From contig MNEF01000051.1 of assembly GCA_001917535.1 (NCBI GenBank), positions 1 to 52,814 of the forward strand: DNA of 52,814 bases, read 5' to 3'. The notes under the pieces are model-generated. The model saw nothing but the letters and a program-made list of their open reading frames with translations, was not told the origin of the DNA and made no database searches. The DNA is from Candidatus Rokubacteria bacterium 13_1_40CM_69_27. GTDB lineage: Bacteria > Methylomirabilota > Methylomirabilia > Rokubacteriales > CSP1-6. Both the position numbers and the translations under genes were made by a program. Within the stretch, counting starts at the first letter, position 1. Every line of letters starts with the position of its first letter. Shown here one piece after another: positions 31,784-41,380 of the stretch.

Positions 31784-33239
31784 TACGACGCGCCTCACCA
31801 TGCACGAGCTGGCCGATGCCTATCGGCGGGGCGACGTCACGCCGACGGCGGCCGCGGAGGCCTACCTGGCCCGGATCGAGAAGCTCGACGGCCGGGTCGG
31901 GGCCTATCTCACCGTGACGCGGGAGCAGGCCCTGGCCGCCGCCAAGGCGGCCGAGGGCCGGTACCGAAGCAAGGCGCCGCGGGGGCCCCTGGACGGCGTG
32001 CCCATCGCGCTCAAGGACCTGCTGTGCACCCGCGGCGTGCGCACGACGTGCGCCTCGAAGATCCTCGAGAACTTCGTGCCACCGTATGATGCCACCGTCG
32101 TCGAGCGGCTGGCGGCGGCCGGCGCGGTGATGCTGGGCAAGACCAACCTGGACGAGTTCGCCATGGGCTCGTCCACCGAGCACTCGGCCTTCCAGCCTAC
32201 CCGCAACCCCTGGGACCTGGCCCGCGTCCCCGGCGGCTCCTCGGGCGGCTCCGCCGCCGCCGTCGCCGCCGATCTGGCCGCGGGCGCGCTCGGCAGCGAC
32301 ACGGGCGGCTCGATCCGGCAGCCCGCGGCCTTCTGCGGGGTGGTCGGTTTCAAGCCCACCTACGGCCGCGTGTCGCGCTACGGGCTCGTCGCCTTCGCCT
32401 CCTCGCTCGATCAGATCGGGCCGCTGGCCAAGGACGTCAGGGACGCCGCGCTCCTGCTGGGCGCCATCGCCGGCCCCGATCCGCACGACTCGACCTCGGT
32501 GAACGAGCCGGTGGCGGATTACGCGGCAGCGCTCGACGGGGGCGTGGGTGGGCTCCGCATCGGCGTGCCGCGCGAGTACTTCACGGAGGGCGTCGATCCG
32601 GACGTCCAGCGCAGCGTTCGGCAGGCTATCGCGGTGCTGTGCGAGCTCGGCGCCACCACGCAGGAGATCTCGCTGCCCACGACCGACTACGGGATCGCCG
32701 TCTACTACCTGATCGCCCCGGCCGAGGCCTCCTCCAACCTCGCGCGCTACGACGGCGTGAAGTACGGCCTGCGCGCGGCGGGCGCCAAGGACCTGATCGA
32801 CATGTACGGGCGCACACGCGCGGTGGGCTTCGGTGCCGAGGTCAAGCGCCGCATCATGCTGGGCGCCTACGCGCTGTCGGCCGGCTACTACGACGCCTAC
32901 TACGGGCGGGCCCAGAAGGTGCGCACGCTGGTCCGGCGCGACTTCGAGGCCGCCTTCGCCCAGGTCGATCTCATCGTGGCCCCGACGGCCCCGAACGTCG
33001 CCTTCAAGCATGGCGAGAAAGAAGACCCGCTCGCGATGTACCTGAACGACGTCTTCACGGTGCCGGCCAACCTGGCGGGAATCCCGGCCGTATCGGTTCG
33101 CTGCGGCTTCAGCGCCGGGGGGCTGCCGATCGGGCTGCAACTCATCGGCAAGCCCCTCGACGAGCCAACCGTGCTCCGCGCCGCCTACGCCTACGAGCAG
33201 GCAACGCGGTGGCTCGAGAGGCGGCCGAATCTGGGATGA
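31773..33239 (+). CDS. gatA: Asp-tRNA(Asn)/Glu-tRNA(Gln) amidotransferase subunit A
   Basis: GatA is the amidase that releases ammonia from glutamine. Ser-cisSer-Lys triad motifs are present: [11 protein letters not shown] (Lys), [14 protein letters not shown] and [16 protein letters not shown] (Ser). Later conserved blocks include [20 protein letters not shown] and [12 protein letters not shown]. The length of 488 matches the family. The start is taken as TTG 31773, overlapping gatC, giving [18 protein letters not shown] 31800 is an alternative. It ends inside the gatB start (ATGA). Confidence 0.96.
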   Translation: MKTDTTRLTMHELADAYRRGDVTPTAAAEAYLARIEKLDGRVGAYLTVTREQALAAAKAAEGRYRSKAPRGPLDGVPIALKDLLCTRGVRTTCASKILENFVPPYDATVVERLAAAGAVMLGKTNLDEFAMGSSTEHSAFQPTRNPWDLARVPGGSSGGSAAAVAADLAAGALGSDTGGSIRQPAAFCGVVGFKPTYGRVSRYGLVAFASSLDQIGPLAKDVRDAALLLGAIAGPDPHDSTSVNEPVADYAAALDGGVGGLRIGVPREYFTEGVDPDVQRSVRQAIAVLCELGATTQEISLPTTDYGIAVYYLIAPAEASSNLARYDGVKYGLRAAGAKDLIDMYGRTRAVGFGAEVKRRIMLGAYALSAGYYDAYYGRAQKVRTLVRRDFEAAFAQVDLIVAPTAPNVAFKHGEKEDPLAMYLNDVFTVPANLAGIPAVSVRCGFSAGGLPIGLQLIGKPLDEPTVLRAAYAYEQATRWLERRPNLG

Positions 33240-34861
33240 GCACGGCGATGAAGACCGACTACGAGATCGTCATCGGGCTCGAGGTCCACGCCCAGCTCCT
33301 CACGCTCTCGAAGATGTTCTGCGGCTGCCCGACGACCTTCGGGGCCGAGCCCAACACCCAGACCTGCCCGATCTGTCAGGGGATGCCCGGGGTGCTGCCG
33401 GTCATCAACCACCGCGCCGTGGAGTTCGGTGTCCGGGCGGCGCTGGTGTTCAACTGCCGCATCAACCCCGCTTGCCGCTTTGCGCGCAAGCACTACTACT
33501 ACCCGGACATGCCCAAGAACTTCCAGATCAGCCAGTACGAGGAGCCGCTGGCCGAGGATGGCTGGCTGGAGATCGACCGGCCCGACGGCTCCTGGCGCCG
33601 GATCGGCATCCAGCGCCTCCACCTCGAGGAGGACGTGGGCAAGCTCGTCCACGAGGGCCCGCTGGCGACCGCCCAGGCCAGCCTCGTCGATTTCAATCGC
33701 TCGGGTGTGCCGCTCATGGAGACCGTCAGCCGGCCCGACATCCGCTGGCGCCGGATCGGCATCCAGCGCCTCCACCTCGAGGAGGACGTGGGCAAGCTCG
33801 TCCACGAGGGCCCGCTGGCGACCGCCCAGGCCAGCCTCGTCGATTTCAATCGCTCGGGTGTGCCGCTCATGGAGACCGTCAGCCGGCCCGACATCCGAGC
33901 GCCCGAGGAGGCCGCCGCCTACCTGCGCGCCTTCCGCGCGGTACTGGTCTACCTGGGCGTCTGCGACGGCAACATGGAGGAGGGCTCGCTGCGCTGCGAC
34001 GCCAACATCTCGCTGCGGCGCCGGGGCGCCACCGAGCTGGGGACGAAGGTCGAGATCAAGAACATGAACTCGTTCCGCAACGTCCAGCGCGCGCTGGAGT
34101 TCGAGGCCGAGCGCCAGAGCCGAGCCCTGGAGGCGGGCGAACGGATCGTGCAGGAGACCCGGCTCTGGGACGCCGACCGCGGCCTGACGCGCGCGATGCG
34201 CTCCAAGGAGTACGCGCACGACTACCGCTACTTCGCCGAGCCCGATCTGGTTCCTCTCCGGCTCGATCGAACCTGGGTGGAGGAGATCCGCCGGAACCTG
34301 CCCGAGCTGCCCCGCGCGCGGCGGCAGCGCTTCGTCACGCAGTACGGGCTGCCGGCCTACGACGCGGACCTGCTCACGCAGAGCCGGGCGCTGGCCGAGT
34401 ACTTCGAGGCGGCCGTCCGCGAGTTCCCCAACGCCAAGGTCGTCTCGAACTGGATCATGTCCGAGCTCCTGCGCCAGCTGGCGGCGGACGACGAGCGCGC
34501 CATCGCGGCCTCGCCCATCTCGCCGGCGCGGCTGGCCGGGCTCCTCAGGCTGATCGACGACGCCACCATCAGCGGCAAGATCGCCAAGGCCGTCTTCGAG
34601 AAGATGTTCCGCTCGGGCGAAGACGCCCAGACGATCGTCCGCCGCGAGGGCCTCGTCCAGGTCGCCGATACCGCCGCCCTCGAGAAGATGATCGATGAGG
34701 TGCTCGCCGCCAACCCCAAGCCTATCGAGGACTATCGGCAGGGCAAGACCGCGGCCGCCAAGGCCCTGGTCGGCCTCGTCATGAAGGCCAGCGGCGGCAA
34801 GGCGAATCCCGCGCTCGTGAACCAGCTCCTGCAGGAGAAACTCTCTCGGATGCGAGGCTGA
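33236..34861 (+). CDS. gatB: Asp-tRNA(Asn)/Glu-tRNA(Gln) amidotransferase subunit B with internal duplication
   Basis: GatB activates the misacylated Glu or Asp on tRNA and receives ammonia from GatA. Motifs: [13 protein letters not shown], zinc cysteines CGCP and [22 protein letters not shown] and the C-terminal tRNA-binding YqeY-like tail. The protein is 541 residues, against about 490 usually. The excess is an exact repeat of 51 residues ([20 protein letters not shown] through RPDIR) in the cradle domain. An intact ORF remains, but folding with the duplicate is doubtful. A short-read assembly error is a serious alternative. Confidence 0.93.
   Translation: MSTAMKTDYEIVIGLEVHAQLLTLSKMFCGCPTTFGAEPNTQTCPICQGMPGVLPVINHRAVEFGVRAALVFNCRINPACRFARKHYYYPDMPKNFQISQYEEPLAEDGWLEIDRPDGSWRRIGIQRLHLEEDVGKLVHEGPLATAQASLVDFNRSGVPLMETVSRPDIRWRRIGIQRLHLEEDVGKLVHEGPLATAQASLVDFNRSGVPLMETVSRPDIRAPEEAAAYLRAFRAVLVYLGVCDGNMEEGSLRCDANISLRRRGATELGTKVEIKNMNSFRNVQRALEFEAERQSRALEAGERIVQETRLWDADRGLTRAMRSKEYAHDYRYFAEPDLVPLRLDRTWVEEIRRNLPELPRARRQRFVTQYGLPAYDADLLTQSRALAEYFEAAVREFPNAKVVSNWIMSELLRQLAADDERAIAASPISPARLAGLLRLIDDATISGKIAKAVFEKMFRSGEDAQTIVRREGLVQVADTAALEKMIDEVLAANPKPIEDYRQGKTAAAKALVGLVMKASGGKANPALVNQLLQEKLSRMRG
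33593..33898 (+). repeat. Exact 153-bp tandem duplication inside gatB
   Basis: Bases 33593-33745 recur at 33746-33898, identical except for the last base (CGC against CGA). The unit is 51 codons, so the frame is kept. Such identity means the event is very recent or artificial. Confidence 0.97.
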
Positions 34862-34885
34862 CGGCTATAATCGAACCAGCCCGCC

Positions 34886-35557
34886 ATGATTGAGCTTCAC
34901 CGCGTCTCCAAGGTCTACGAAGTGGGACCGGTGAAGGTTCCGGCGCTCACCGACGTGTCCTTTCACCTCGGCAAGGGTGAGTTCGTCGTCCTCACCGGCC
35001 CCAGCGGCGCCGGCAAGACATCGCTGCTCCGTCTCCTCTACCGCGAGGAGCTGCCCACCGAGGGCGACATCGAGGTGCTCGGTCAGCCGGTGACCGAGCT
35101 GAGCCGCGCGAAGGTGCAGACGCTGCGCCGGTCGATCGGCGTCGTCTTCCAGGACGCCAAGCTCCTCCCCGGGCGCACCGTGTACGAGAACATCGCCTTC
35201 GTCTTGCGCGTCACCGGCACGGCGCGGCGCGAGATCACGGCGCGAGCCTTCGACGCGCTGCGGGCCGTCGGCCTCTCCTCGCGCGCCCAGGCCTATCCCG
35301 CCCAGCTCAGCCTGGGCGAGGCGCAGCGCGCGGCGCTGGCTCGCGCCATCGTGCGGCAGCAGCCGCTGCTGATCGCCGACGAGCCCACCGGTAATCTCGA
35401 CGACGCGATGGCCGCCGAGGTGCTGGCCATCATCAAGGACATCTGGACGAGCGGCACTACGGTCATCCTGGCCACCCACCAGGCGCGCCTGGCCCGGACG
35501 CTGCGGCGGCGCACGCTGATGCTAGAGGCCGGACGCCTCGTGAAGGACGAGGGCTAG
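34886..35557 (+). CDS. ftsE: Cell division ATP-binding protein FtsE
   Basis: The 223-residue ABC ATPase works with FtsX at the septum to control peptidoglycan hydrolases through EnvC-type activators. Walker A is GPSGAGKTS (residues 38-46). The Q-loop is VFQDAKLLPGRTVYENIAF, Walker B is LLIADEPTGNLD and the switch is ATHQ. The signature motif reads LSLGEAQRAALARA where LSGGEQQR is normal, an unusual change of the second residue. ftsX and an envC-like gene follow, confirming the assignment. TATAAT at 34866-34871 may be its promoter. Confidence 0.93.
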   Translation: MIELHRVSKVYEVGPVKVPALTDVSFHLGKGEFVVLTGPSGAGKTSLLRLLYREELPTEGDIEVLGQPVTELSRAKVQTLRRSIGVVFQDAKLLPGRTVYENIAFVLRVTGTARREITARAFDALRAVGLSSRAQAYPAQLSLGEAQRAALARAIVRQQPLLIADEPTGNLDDAMAAEVLAIIKDIWTSGTTVILATHQARLARTLRRRTLMLEAGRLVKDEG

Positions 35558-35630
35558 GTGCCGGGCCAACGCGATTTGGCCCGGCAGAGTGTCCCGGGGC
35601 GGCCGGCCTTGGTCGGGGAGGGCTAGGTGC
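35549..35630 (+). repeat. Hairpin block between ftsE and ftsX flanked by 13-bp direct repeats
   Basis: GAGGGCTAGGTGC occurs at 35549-35561 and again at 35618-35630. Each copy contains a TAG stop followed by GTG. Between them, TGCCGGGCCAA (35559-35569) and its exact complement TTGGCCCGGCA (35576-35586) form an 11-bp hairpin with loop CGCGAT. Removing one 69-base period would place the ftsE stop directly against the ftsX start. Confidence 0.8.
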
Positions 35631-36514
35631 TGGGGTTCGTCGTGGGCGAGGCCCTCCGCGATCTCCGGCGCGCCGGCCGCGTGGCCGTGAGCGCGGTCGT
35701 CCTGATCACGCTCTCGCTGGTCGCGCTCGGTGTGTTCTGGGTGCTCTCGTTCAACCTCGGGCGCGCCGTCGCCGAGTGGCGCGACCGCGTGCGCATCATC
35801 GTCTACCTCAAGCGGGAGCCGTCGCCGGCCGAGGTGCCGGCGCTCATGCAGCGGGTCCGCGCGCTCCCCGACGTCGCCGGCGCCCGCTATGTCGCCAAGG
35901 CCGAGGCCCTGGCCTCGCTCAAGCGCGTGCTCGGCAAGGACGCCGGCGTCGCCGATCAGCTCCCGAGCAACCCGCTCCCCGCCTCGATTGAGGTGACGCC
36001 GACCGCCGCCGGGGCCACGCCCGACGGCGCCGGCGCGCTCATCCAGCGCCTGGCGGCGCTGCCCGAGGCCGACGAGGTCGCGGGCGGCGCGGAGTGGGTG
36101 GAGCGGCTGTCGCACTGGCAGCGCCTGCTGGCTACCATCGGCCTGGGGATCGGCGCCACGCTGGCGCTCGCCGCGATCCTCACCGTGACGACCTCGACGA
36201 CCCTCGTGCTCCACGCGCGGCGCCACGAGACGGAGATCATGCGGCTGGTCGGCGCTCCTGAGGCGGCCATCCGCCTGCCGCTGCTGCTGCAGGGCCTGGT
36301 CCAGGGGCTGCTCGGCGCCCTGCTGGCGCTGCTCGCGCTCGCTGTCGGCCATCACCTGGCGGCGCCGTGGCTCGAGCCGCTGATGAGCCTCACCATCGGC
36401 GTGCCACGGCTCGAGTTCCTGACGCCTCCGGGGATGGTCACCCTGCTGGCCGCCGGGGCCGGCCTCGGCGCGTTCGGTGGCTGGCTCGCCCGGGGCCGGC
36501 GGGGCCTGGCATGA
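35627..36514 (+). CDS. ftsX: Cell division permease FtsX
   Basis: The 295-residue membrane partner of FtsE has an N-terminal helix, a periplasmic domain (RVRALPDVAGARYVAKAEALASLKRVLG region) and three more helices. The conserved LHARRHETEIMRLVGAP, which couples to the ATPase, is present. FtsEX signals across the membrane to EnvC-like factors. The start is GTG 35627; the end overlaps the envC-like gene by ATGA. Confidence 0.93.
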   Translation: MLGFVVGEALRDLRRAGRVAVSAVVLITLSLVALGVFWVLSFNLGRAVAEWRDRVRIIVYLKREPSPAEVPALMQRVRALPDVAGARYVAKAEALASLKRVLGKDAGVADQLPSNPLPASIEVTPTAAGATPDGAGALIQRLAALPEADEVAGGAEWVERLSHWQRLLATIGLGIGATLALAAILTVTTSTTLVLHARRHETEIMRLVGAPEAAIRLPLLLQGLVQGLLGALLALLALAVGHHLAAPWLEPLMSLTIGVPRLEFLTPPGMVTLLAAGAGLGAFGGWLARGRRGLA

Positions 36515-37746
36515 CCAGCCGCGACCGCCGAAACTGCGGAGGGCCTGGCCGGGCCGCGCGGCTTCCCGCCCTCTTTCTCCTGCTCCTGCTCGCGCTCGGG
36601 GCGGCCGCCGCCGGCGCGCAGCCCAAGAAGGACGACGCGATTCAGGCCGAGCAGCGCAAGCTCCAGGAAACGCAGAAGCAGCTCAAGCAGGAGCGGGAAA
36701 GGGCCGCCCAGGCGCGGCAGCGCGAGACGTCGCTCTTGGCCGAGCTCGAAGAGATCGAGCAGCGCCTCGGCGAGAAACAGCGCGAGGTCGCGCGCTTGGA
36801 CGCCCGGGTCCGGCGCGTCCAGGCGGACATCGCCGCGCTGCGGGGGGACATCGACAAGCTCCAGGGCCACCGCGCCGGACAGGAGCAGGCCCTGGCCCAG
36901 CGCCTGCGCATGATCTACAAGATCCACGCGCAGGGCGCCGCGCTCCCCTTGATTCTCAGCGGTGAAGATCCCGCCGCGCGCGCCGCCGTCGTGCGGCAGC
37001 TCGGAAATCTCGCCGCCCTGGACGCCCGGCTCATTCAAGAGTATCGTGTAACTTCTGACAGGCTCGCGGACCGCAAAGAGCGTGAAGAGGCCCGTCGGAG
37101 CGAGCTGGCGACGCTGCGCGCCGAGGCCAAGCGAGAGCAGGCCGAGGTCGATCGGGAAGCGGCCCGGCGCCGGGTGTTGCTGGCCAGAGTGCGAGACGAG
37201 CGCGCTTACCACGAGCGCATGGTGGGCGAGCTCAGCGAGGCCACGCGCCGTCTCGAGACCTTCATCCGCGAGCTGCAGGCCAAGCAGCGGCGGCTGGCGA
37301 AGGTGCCACCGGGCCCCGGAGAGACGCCGCGGACGGGGTTCGGCACCCTGCGCGGTCAGCTTCCCTGGCCGACCGAGGGGCGGATCGTCAGCGCCTTCGG
37401 TCCCCAGGTGCATCCCCGCTTCGGGACGCGGACATTCCGAAACGGGGTGGACATCGAGGCGGTGGAGGGCACGGAGATCGCCGCGGTCTACGCGGGTCAC
37501 GTGGTTTACACGGGGTGGTTTAAGGGGTACGGGAACCTGATCATTCTCGACCATGGCCACGAGTACTACACGCTCTACGCTCACATCGCCGACATTCAGG
37601 TGAAGGAAGGCGACGACGTGCGGCAGGGACAGCGGATCGGCACGGTGGGCGACACCGGCTCGCTCGTGGGCCCGCGCCTCTACTTCGAGGTGCGGTATCA
37701 GGGCAAGCCGCAGGATCCCGCCGAGTGGCTCCGCCAACGAGGCTGA
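36511..37746 (+). CDS. envC: Murein hydrolase activator EnvC-like protein (degenerate M23/LytM domain)
   Basis: The 411-residue secreted protein has a signal peptide (LPALFLLLLLALGAAAAGAQP). Long coiled coils cover about residues 40-260, and a C-terminal LytM domain holds FGTRTFRNGVDIEAVEGTEI, GYGNLIILDHGHEYYTLYAH and GDTGSLVGPRLYFEVR. An Asn sits where active M23 enzymes have the first zinc His (NGVDI), the mark of an activator rather than an enzyme. Its position right after ftsEX matches EnvC, which the FtsEX complex uses to switch on amidases at the septum. Confidence 0.9.
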   Translation: MTSRDRRNCGGPGRAARLPALFLLLLLALGAAAAGAQPKKDDAIQAEQRKLQETQKQLKQERERAAQARQRETSLLAELEEIEQRLGEKQREVARLDARVRRVQADIAALRGDIDKLQGHRAGQEQALAQRLRMIYKIHAQGAALPLILSGEDPAARAAVVRQLGNLAALDARLIQEYRVTSDRLADRKEREEARRSELATLRAEAKREQAEVDREAARRRVLLARVRDERAYHERMVGELSEATRRLETFIRELQAKQRRLAKVPPGPGETPRTGFGTLRGQLPWPTEGRIVSAFGPQVHPRFGTRTFRNGVDIEAVEGTEIAAVYAGHVVYTGWFKGYGNLIILDHGHEYYTLYAHIADIQVKEGDDVRQGQRIGTVGDTGSLVGPRLYFEVRYQGKPQDPAEWLRQRG

Positions 37747-37760
37747 GGGGGACGACACTC

Positions 37761-39011
37761 ATGAAGAAGGCGTTCGTGATCGGTTCACTGCTCATCGTGC
37801 TGACGCTGTCGCTCGGCGGCTCCGTGGCCAGCAAGGGCCCGGACAATGGTGCGACCTACGAGCAGCTTCGGCTCTTCACTGAGGTGCTCTCGATCGTACA
37901 GAACCAGTACGTCGACGAGGTGCCACCGAAGGAGCTGATCTACAGCGCCATCAAGGGCACGCTGCGCGGTCTCGATCCCCACAGCTCGTTCCTCGACCCC
38001 GAGAGCTACCGCGAGATGCAAGTGGAGACCTCCGGCAGCTTCGGCGGCCTCGGCATCGAGATTACGCTCCGCGACGACGTCCTCACCGTGGTGGCGCCGA
38101 TCGAGGGCACGCCCGCGTACCGGGCAGGCCTCCACCCGGGCGACCGGATCGTGAAGATCGACGGCATCGTCACCAAGGACATGCAGCTCTCCGACGCCGT
38201 CAAGCGGATGCGGGGCCGGCCGGGGACGAAGGTGATGATCGGCGTCCTGCGCGAGGGCTGGACCGAGCCCAAGGACTTCGAGATCACGCGCGAGCAGATC
38301 CGTGTGCAGTCGGTGCGGACGCACGACCTGGGCAACGGCATCGGCTACCTCCGTGTCCGCCAGTTCCAGGAGCAGACGTCCCACGACGTCGACGCGGCGC
38401 TCGACAAGTTCGTCAAGGCCGGCGCCAAGGCGCTGGTGCTGGATCTTCGGAACAATCCCGGCGGTCTGCTGACGTCCGCGGTGGAGGTGACGGAGAAGTT
38501 CGTCGACGACGGCAAGCTCGTCGTCTACACCGAGGGGCGGGTGCGCAACCAGAACATGCGCTTCTCGGCGCACGCCAAGAAGGCGTACACCCAGTTGCCG
38601 ATGGTGGTGCTGATCAACCAGGGCAGCGCCTCCGCCTCGGAGATCGTGGCCGGCGCGCTCCAGGACTACGGGCGAGCGGTCCTGGTCGGCACCCAGAGCT
38701 TCGGCAAGGGATCGGTGCAGACGATCATCCCCCTGTCGGACGGCTCCGGTCTCCGGCTGACCACGGCCAAGTACTTCACGCCCAAGGGCCGGTCGATCCA
38801 CGGCAAGGGCATCACGCCGGACATCGTCGTCGAGCTGCCCAAGGAGAAGGAGACGGCGGCGGCGCCTCGTCCCGTGCTCGATCCGCTCGAGGAGCTGAGG
38901 AAGGACGTGCAGGTCCAGCGCGCGCTCGACGTGATCAAGGCGATGCGGGTCCTCGAGCAACAGCACCGTCCGGGGGAGTCCCAGGCTCAGGCACAGCCGC
39001 CGGCGAAGTAG
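37761..39011 (+). CDS. ctpA: C-terminal processing peptidase, S41 family
   Basis: The 416-residue periplasmic serine protease has a signal peptide, then GTLRGLDPHSSFLDPESY, a PDZ domain at about residues 98-165 (GGLGIEI, GTPAYRAGLHPGDRI) and the catalytic part. The nucleophile is in GSASASEIVAGALQD (288-302) and the lysine in SFGKGSVQ (Lys316). It trims proteins at their C-termini, often cell-wall hydrolases or their regulators, which fits its place after envC. The ATG at 37761 gives a proper signal peptide. Confidence 0.95.
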   Translation: MKKAFVIGSLLIVLTLSLGGSVASKGPDNGATYEQLRLFTEVLSIVQNQYVDEVPPKELIYSAIKGTLRGLDPHSSFLDPESYREMQVETSGSFGGLGIEITLRDDVLTVVAPIEGTPAYRAGLHPGDRIVKIDGIVTKDMQLSDAVKRMRGRPGTKVMIGVLREGWTEPKDFEITREQIRVQSVRTHDLGNGIGYLRVRQFQEQTSHDVDAALDKFVKAGAKALVLDLRNNPGGLLTSAVEVTEKFVDDGKLVVYTEGRVRNQNMRFSAHAKKAYTQLPMVVLINQGSASASEIVAGALQDYGRAVLVGTQSFGKGSVQTIIPLSDGSGLRLTTAKYFTPKGRSIHGKGITPDIVVELPKEKETAAAPRPVLDPLEELRKDVQVQRALDVIKAMRVLEQQHRPGESQAQAQPPAK

Positions 39012-39080
39012 ACGGTCGTTGGCGCGGCACAGGGTGAGGCGGCGCGCCGCTCCCGGTATGCTCGTGCGCTCGGGTAGGCC

Positions 39081-40082
39081 ATGATCGTTCTCGGCATCGA
39101 AAGTTCGTGCGACGAGACAGCGGCGGCGGTACTCGCCGATGGGCGCCGCGTCCTGTCGAATGTGGTGGCGTCGCAGGACGCCATCCATGCCCCCTACGGG
39201 GGCGTCGTGCCCGAGCTGGCCTCGCGGCGCCACCTCGAAGCGATCGGACCGGTCATCGAGAAGGCCCTGGCCGACGCCGGCGTGAAGCTGCCGGATCTCG
39301 ACGGGATCGTCGTCACCCAGGGACCGGGCCTCGTCGGCTCACTCCTCATCGGTTGCTCGGTGGCCAAGTCGCTCGCGTACGTGCACCGGAAGCCCCTGGC
39401 CGGGGTGAATCACCTGGAAGGCCACATCTACGCCGCGTTCCTCACCGACGATCCGCCGGAGTACCCCTTCCTGGCCCTCGTCGTCTCCGGGGGCCATACC
39501 GCGCTCTACCACGCCGGGGCGCCGCTCCAGTACGCGCTGGTGGGCCAGACGCGCGATGACGCCGCCGGCGAGGCCTTCGACAAGGTCGCCAAGCTGCTCG
39601 GCCTCGGCTTCCCGGGTGGCCCCATCATCCAGCGCGTTGCCGAGGGAGGTGACCCTAAGGCGATCGCGTTCCCGCTGGCCCAGATGACCGACGGCGCGCG
39701 GGACTTCTCGTTCAGCGGCATCAAGACGTCCGTCTCCCTCCACGTCAAGCGCCGCGCGCCGCTGTCCCCCGCGCAGGTCGCCGACGTGGCCGCGTCCTTC
39801 CAGGCCGGGGTGGTCAAGATGCTGGTGCGCAAGGCGATCCGGGCCGCGCTCCACCTCGGCGTCAAGCGCGTGGTCCTCACCGGCGGCGTGGCCGCCAACG
39901 GCCCGCTGCGGGCGGCGCTGGGGGCCTCGGCCGCGGAGCACGGCATCGCGCTGCACATTCCTCCGCCCTGCTTCTGCACCGACAACGCAGCGATGATCAC
40001 GGCGGCCGGCACGGCGCGCCTCCTGGCGGGCGAACGCGCGCCGCTCTCGATGAACGCGCGCCCCGACTGGGCGCTCGCCTGA
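39081..40082 (+). CDS. tsaD: tRNA N6-adenosine threonylcarbamoyltransferase TsaD
   Basis: The 333-residue ASKHA-fold protein transfers threonylcarbamoyl to A37 of ANN-decoding tRNAs. Signatures: GIESSCDETAAAVL at the N-terminus, metal-binding HLEGH (His111/115), VSGGHTALY, KVAKLLGLGFPGGP, FSFSGIKTSV and GGVAANGPLR. Length is typical. TsaB, TsaC and TsaE are not in the window. No strong promoter is visible in the 69 bases before it. Confidence 0.97.
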   Translation: MIVLGIESSCDETAAAVLADGRRVLSNVVASQDAIHAPYGGVVPELASRRHLEAIGPVIEKALADAGVKLPDLDGIVVTQGPGLVGSLLIGCSVAKSLAYVHRKPLAGVNHLEGHIYAAFLTDDPPEYPFLALVVSGGHTALYHAGAPLQYALVGQTRDDAAGEAFDKVAKLLGLGFPGGPIIQRVAEGGDPKAIAFPLAQMTDGARDFSFSGIKTSVSLHVKRRAPLSPAQVADVAASFQAGVVKMLVRKAIRAALHLGVKRVVLTGGVAANGPLRAALGASAAEHGIALHIPPPCFCTDNAAMITAAGTARLLAGERAPLSMNARPDWALA

Positions 40083-40109
40083 TGCCGCCGCCCTCGGGCT
40101 CTTCAACGT

Positions 40110-40250
40110 GGCTGACCGGGGCCCGGGCAGGGTCCGCCGACCCGTTCCCGCCGCCGGTGACAGCGCGTGGCGCCATGTATGGGAACGCCACCGACGGTGG
40201 CCAGGCGCCCAAGCTCGTGGTCGGCGGACCCCCCCCGGCCCCGGTCAGCC
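40110..40250. repeat. Large imperfect palindrome between tsaD and the ntrB-like gene
   Basis: GGCTGACCGGGGCC (40110-40123) and GGGTCCGCCGAC (40130-40141) are mirrored exactly by GTCGGCGGACCC (40220-40231) and GGCCCCGGTCAGCC (40237-40250). The 78-base centre holds no gene and the arms could form a long hairpin. It explains most of the 183-base gap. It differs in sequence from the four-copy repeat family. It could be a non-autonomous mobile element remnant or a strong RNA structure. Confidence 0.75.
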
Positions 40251-40265
40251 CCGATTGAGCGCCCG

Positions 40266-41339
40266 ATGAACTACGAGACGGTTCTGGCAGGGCTTCCGGA
40301 CGCGGTGATCGCGGTCGACGGGGCCCTGCGCATCGTGTTCTGGAACGCGGCCGCGGAGGTCCTGACCGGTCGGTCGGCGCGGCGCGCTCAGGGGCGGCTG
40401 GTCAAGGAGCTCCTTCCCGCGGGCGCCTCGCTGGTGAACCGTCTCGGAGAGACCCTGGCCACCGGCGAGAGCCGGTCGGAAGCCGAGGGGACGATCGAGA
40501 CGGCCGACGGCCGGGTCGTGCCCGTGAGCCTCCTCACCGCGCCGCTTTTCGCCCGCGACGGCAGCGTCGAGGCGGCGGTGGCCGTGCTCCGTGACGTGTC
40601 GCGGATCCGTCAGCTCGAAGACGAGGTGCGGCGCGGCGAGACGCTGGCGGCGGCGGGGCGCATGGCCGTCGGGCTTGCCCACGAGATCCGCAACCCTCTG
40701 GGCGCGATCCGGGGCGCCGTCCAGCTCCTCCAGCGCGAGCTGGGGGAGGACCCGCGGCTGAGCGAATATACCGAAGTCCTCTTGAAGGAGGTCGACCGCC
40801 TCAACCGTATCATCGAGATGCTGCTCGACCTGGGGCGGCCGGTGCAGCTCAGGCGGGCGCCGCTCAACCTGCACCAGCTCCTGGAGCGGGTGACGCTCCT
40901 GCACGAGGAGGCTGCCCGCGCGCAGAACGTCACCTTCGTCCGGCGCTATGATCCCAGCCTGCCGCCGATCCTCGCCGACGAGGACCGCCTGCTCCAGGTC
41001 TTCCACAACCTCGTGATCAATGCGCTGGACGCCATGACGCAGGGCGGACGCCTCACGCTGGCGACCCGGGTGAGCATGAACCCGGTCTACGGCAAGGTGG
41101 ACGTGGGGGCCGGGCACCGGACGATGGTGGAAGCGCAGGTCGCCGACGAAGGCCCGGGGATCCCGACCGCCATCCGCGCGAAGATCTTCGACCCCTTCTT
41201 CACCACCAAGGACCGCGGCCTCGGCCTCGGCCTGGCCCTCTGCCACCGGATCCTCGAGGAGCACCAGGGCGCGATCCGGGTGGAGTCCGCCGAGGGGCGG
41301 GGCACCGTGGTGACGTGCTTCCTGCCCATCGCCAGATGA
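40266..41339 (+). CDS. NtrB-like PAS-domain sensor histidine kinase
   Basis: The 357-residue soluble kinase has an N-terminal PAS domain (VLAGLPDAVIAVDGALRIVFWN). The H-box is MAVGLAHEIRNPLGAIRGA, with His139 as the phosphorylation site, followed by the N-box NLVINALDAM, the G-boxes DEGPGIP and GLGLGLAL, and FFTTKD. No membrane helix is present, as in NtrB/GlnL. It lies before the NtrC-type regulator it should phosphorylate. The signal could be nitrogen status through PII, which is inference. ATG 40266 matches the usual NtrB start. Confidence 0.9.
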   Translation: MNYETVLAGLPDAVIAVDGALRIVFWNAAAEVLTGRSARRAQGRLVKELLPAGASLVNRLGETLATGESRSEAEGTIETADGRVVPVSLLTAPLFARDGSVEAAVAVLRDVSRIRQLEDEVRRGETLAAAGRMAVGLAHEIRNPLGAIRGAVQLLQRELGEDPRLSEYTEVLLKEVDRLNRIIEMLLDLGRPVQLRRAPLNLHQLLERVTLLHEEAARAQNVTFVRRYDPSLPPILADEDRLLQVFHNLVINALDAMTQGGRLTLATRVSMNPVYGKVDVGAGHRTMVEAQVADEGPGIPTAIRAKIFDPFFTTKDRGLGLGLALCHRILEEHQGAIRVESAEGRGTVVTCFLPIAR

Positions 41340-41380
41340 GTGATCCCGCGTCGCGCTGTCCTTCCGATCGCGGTCCGCTC

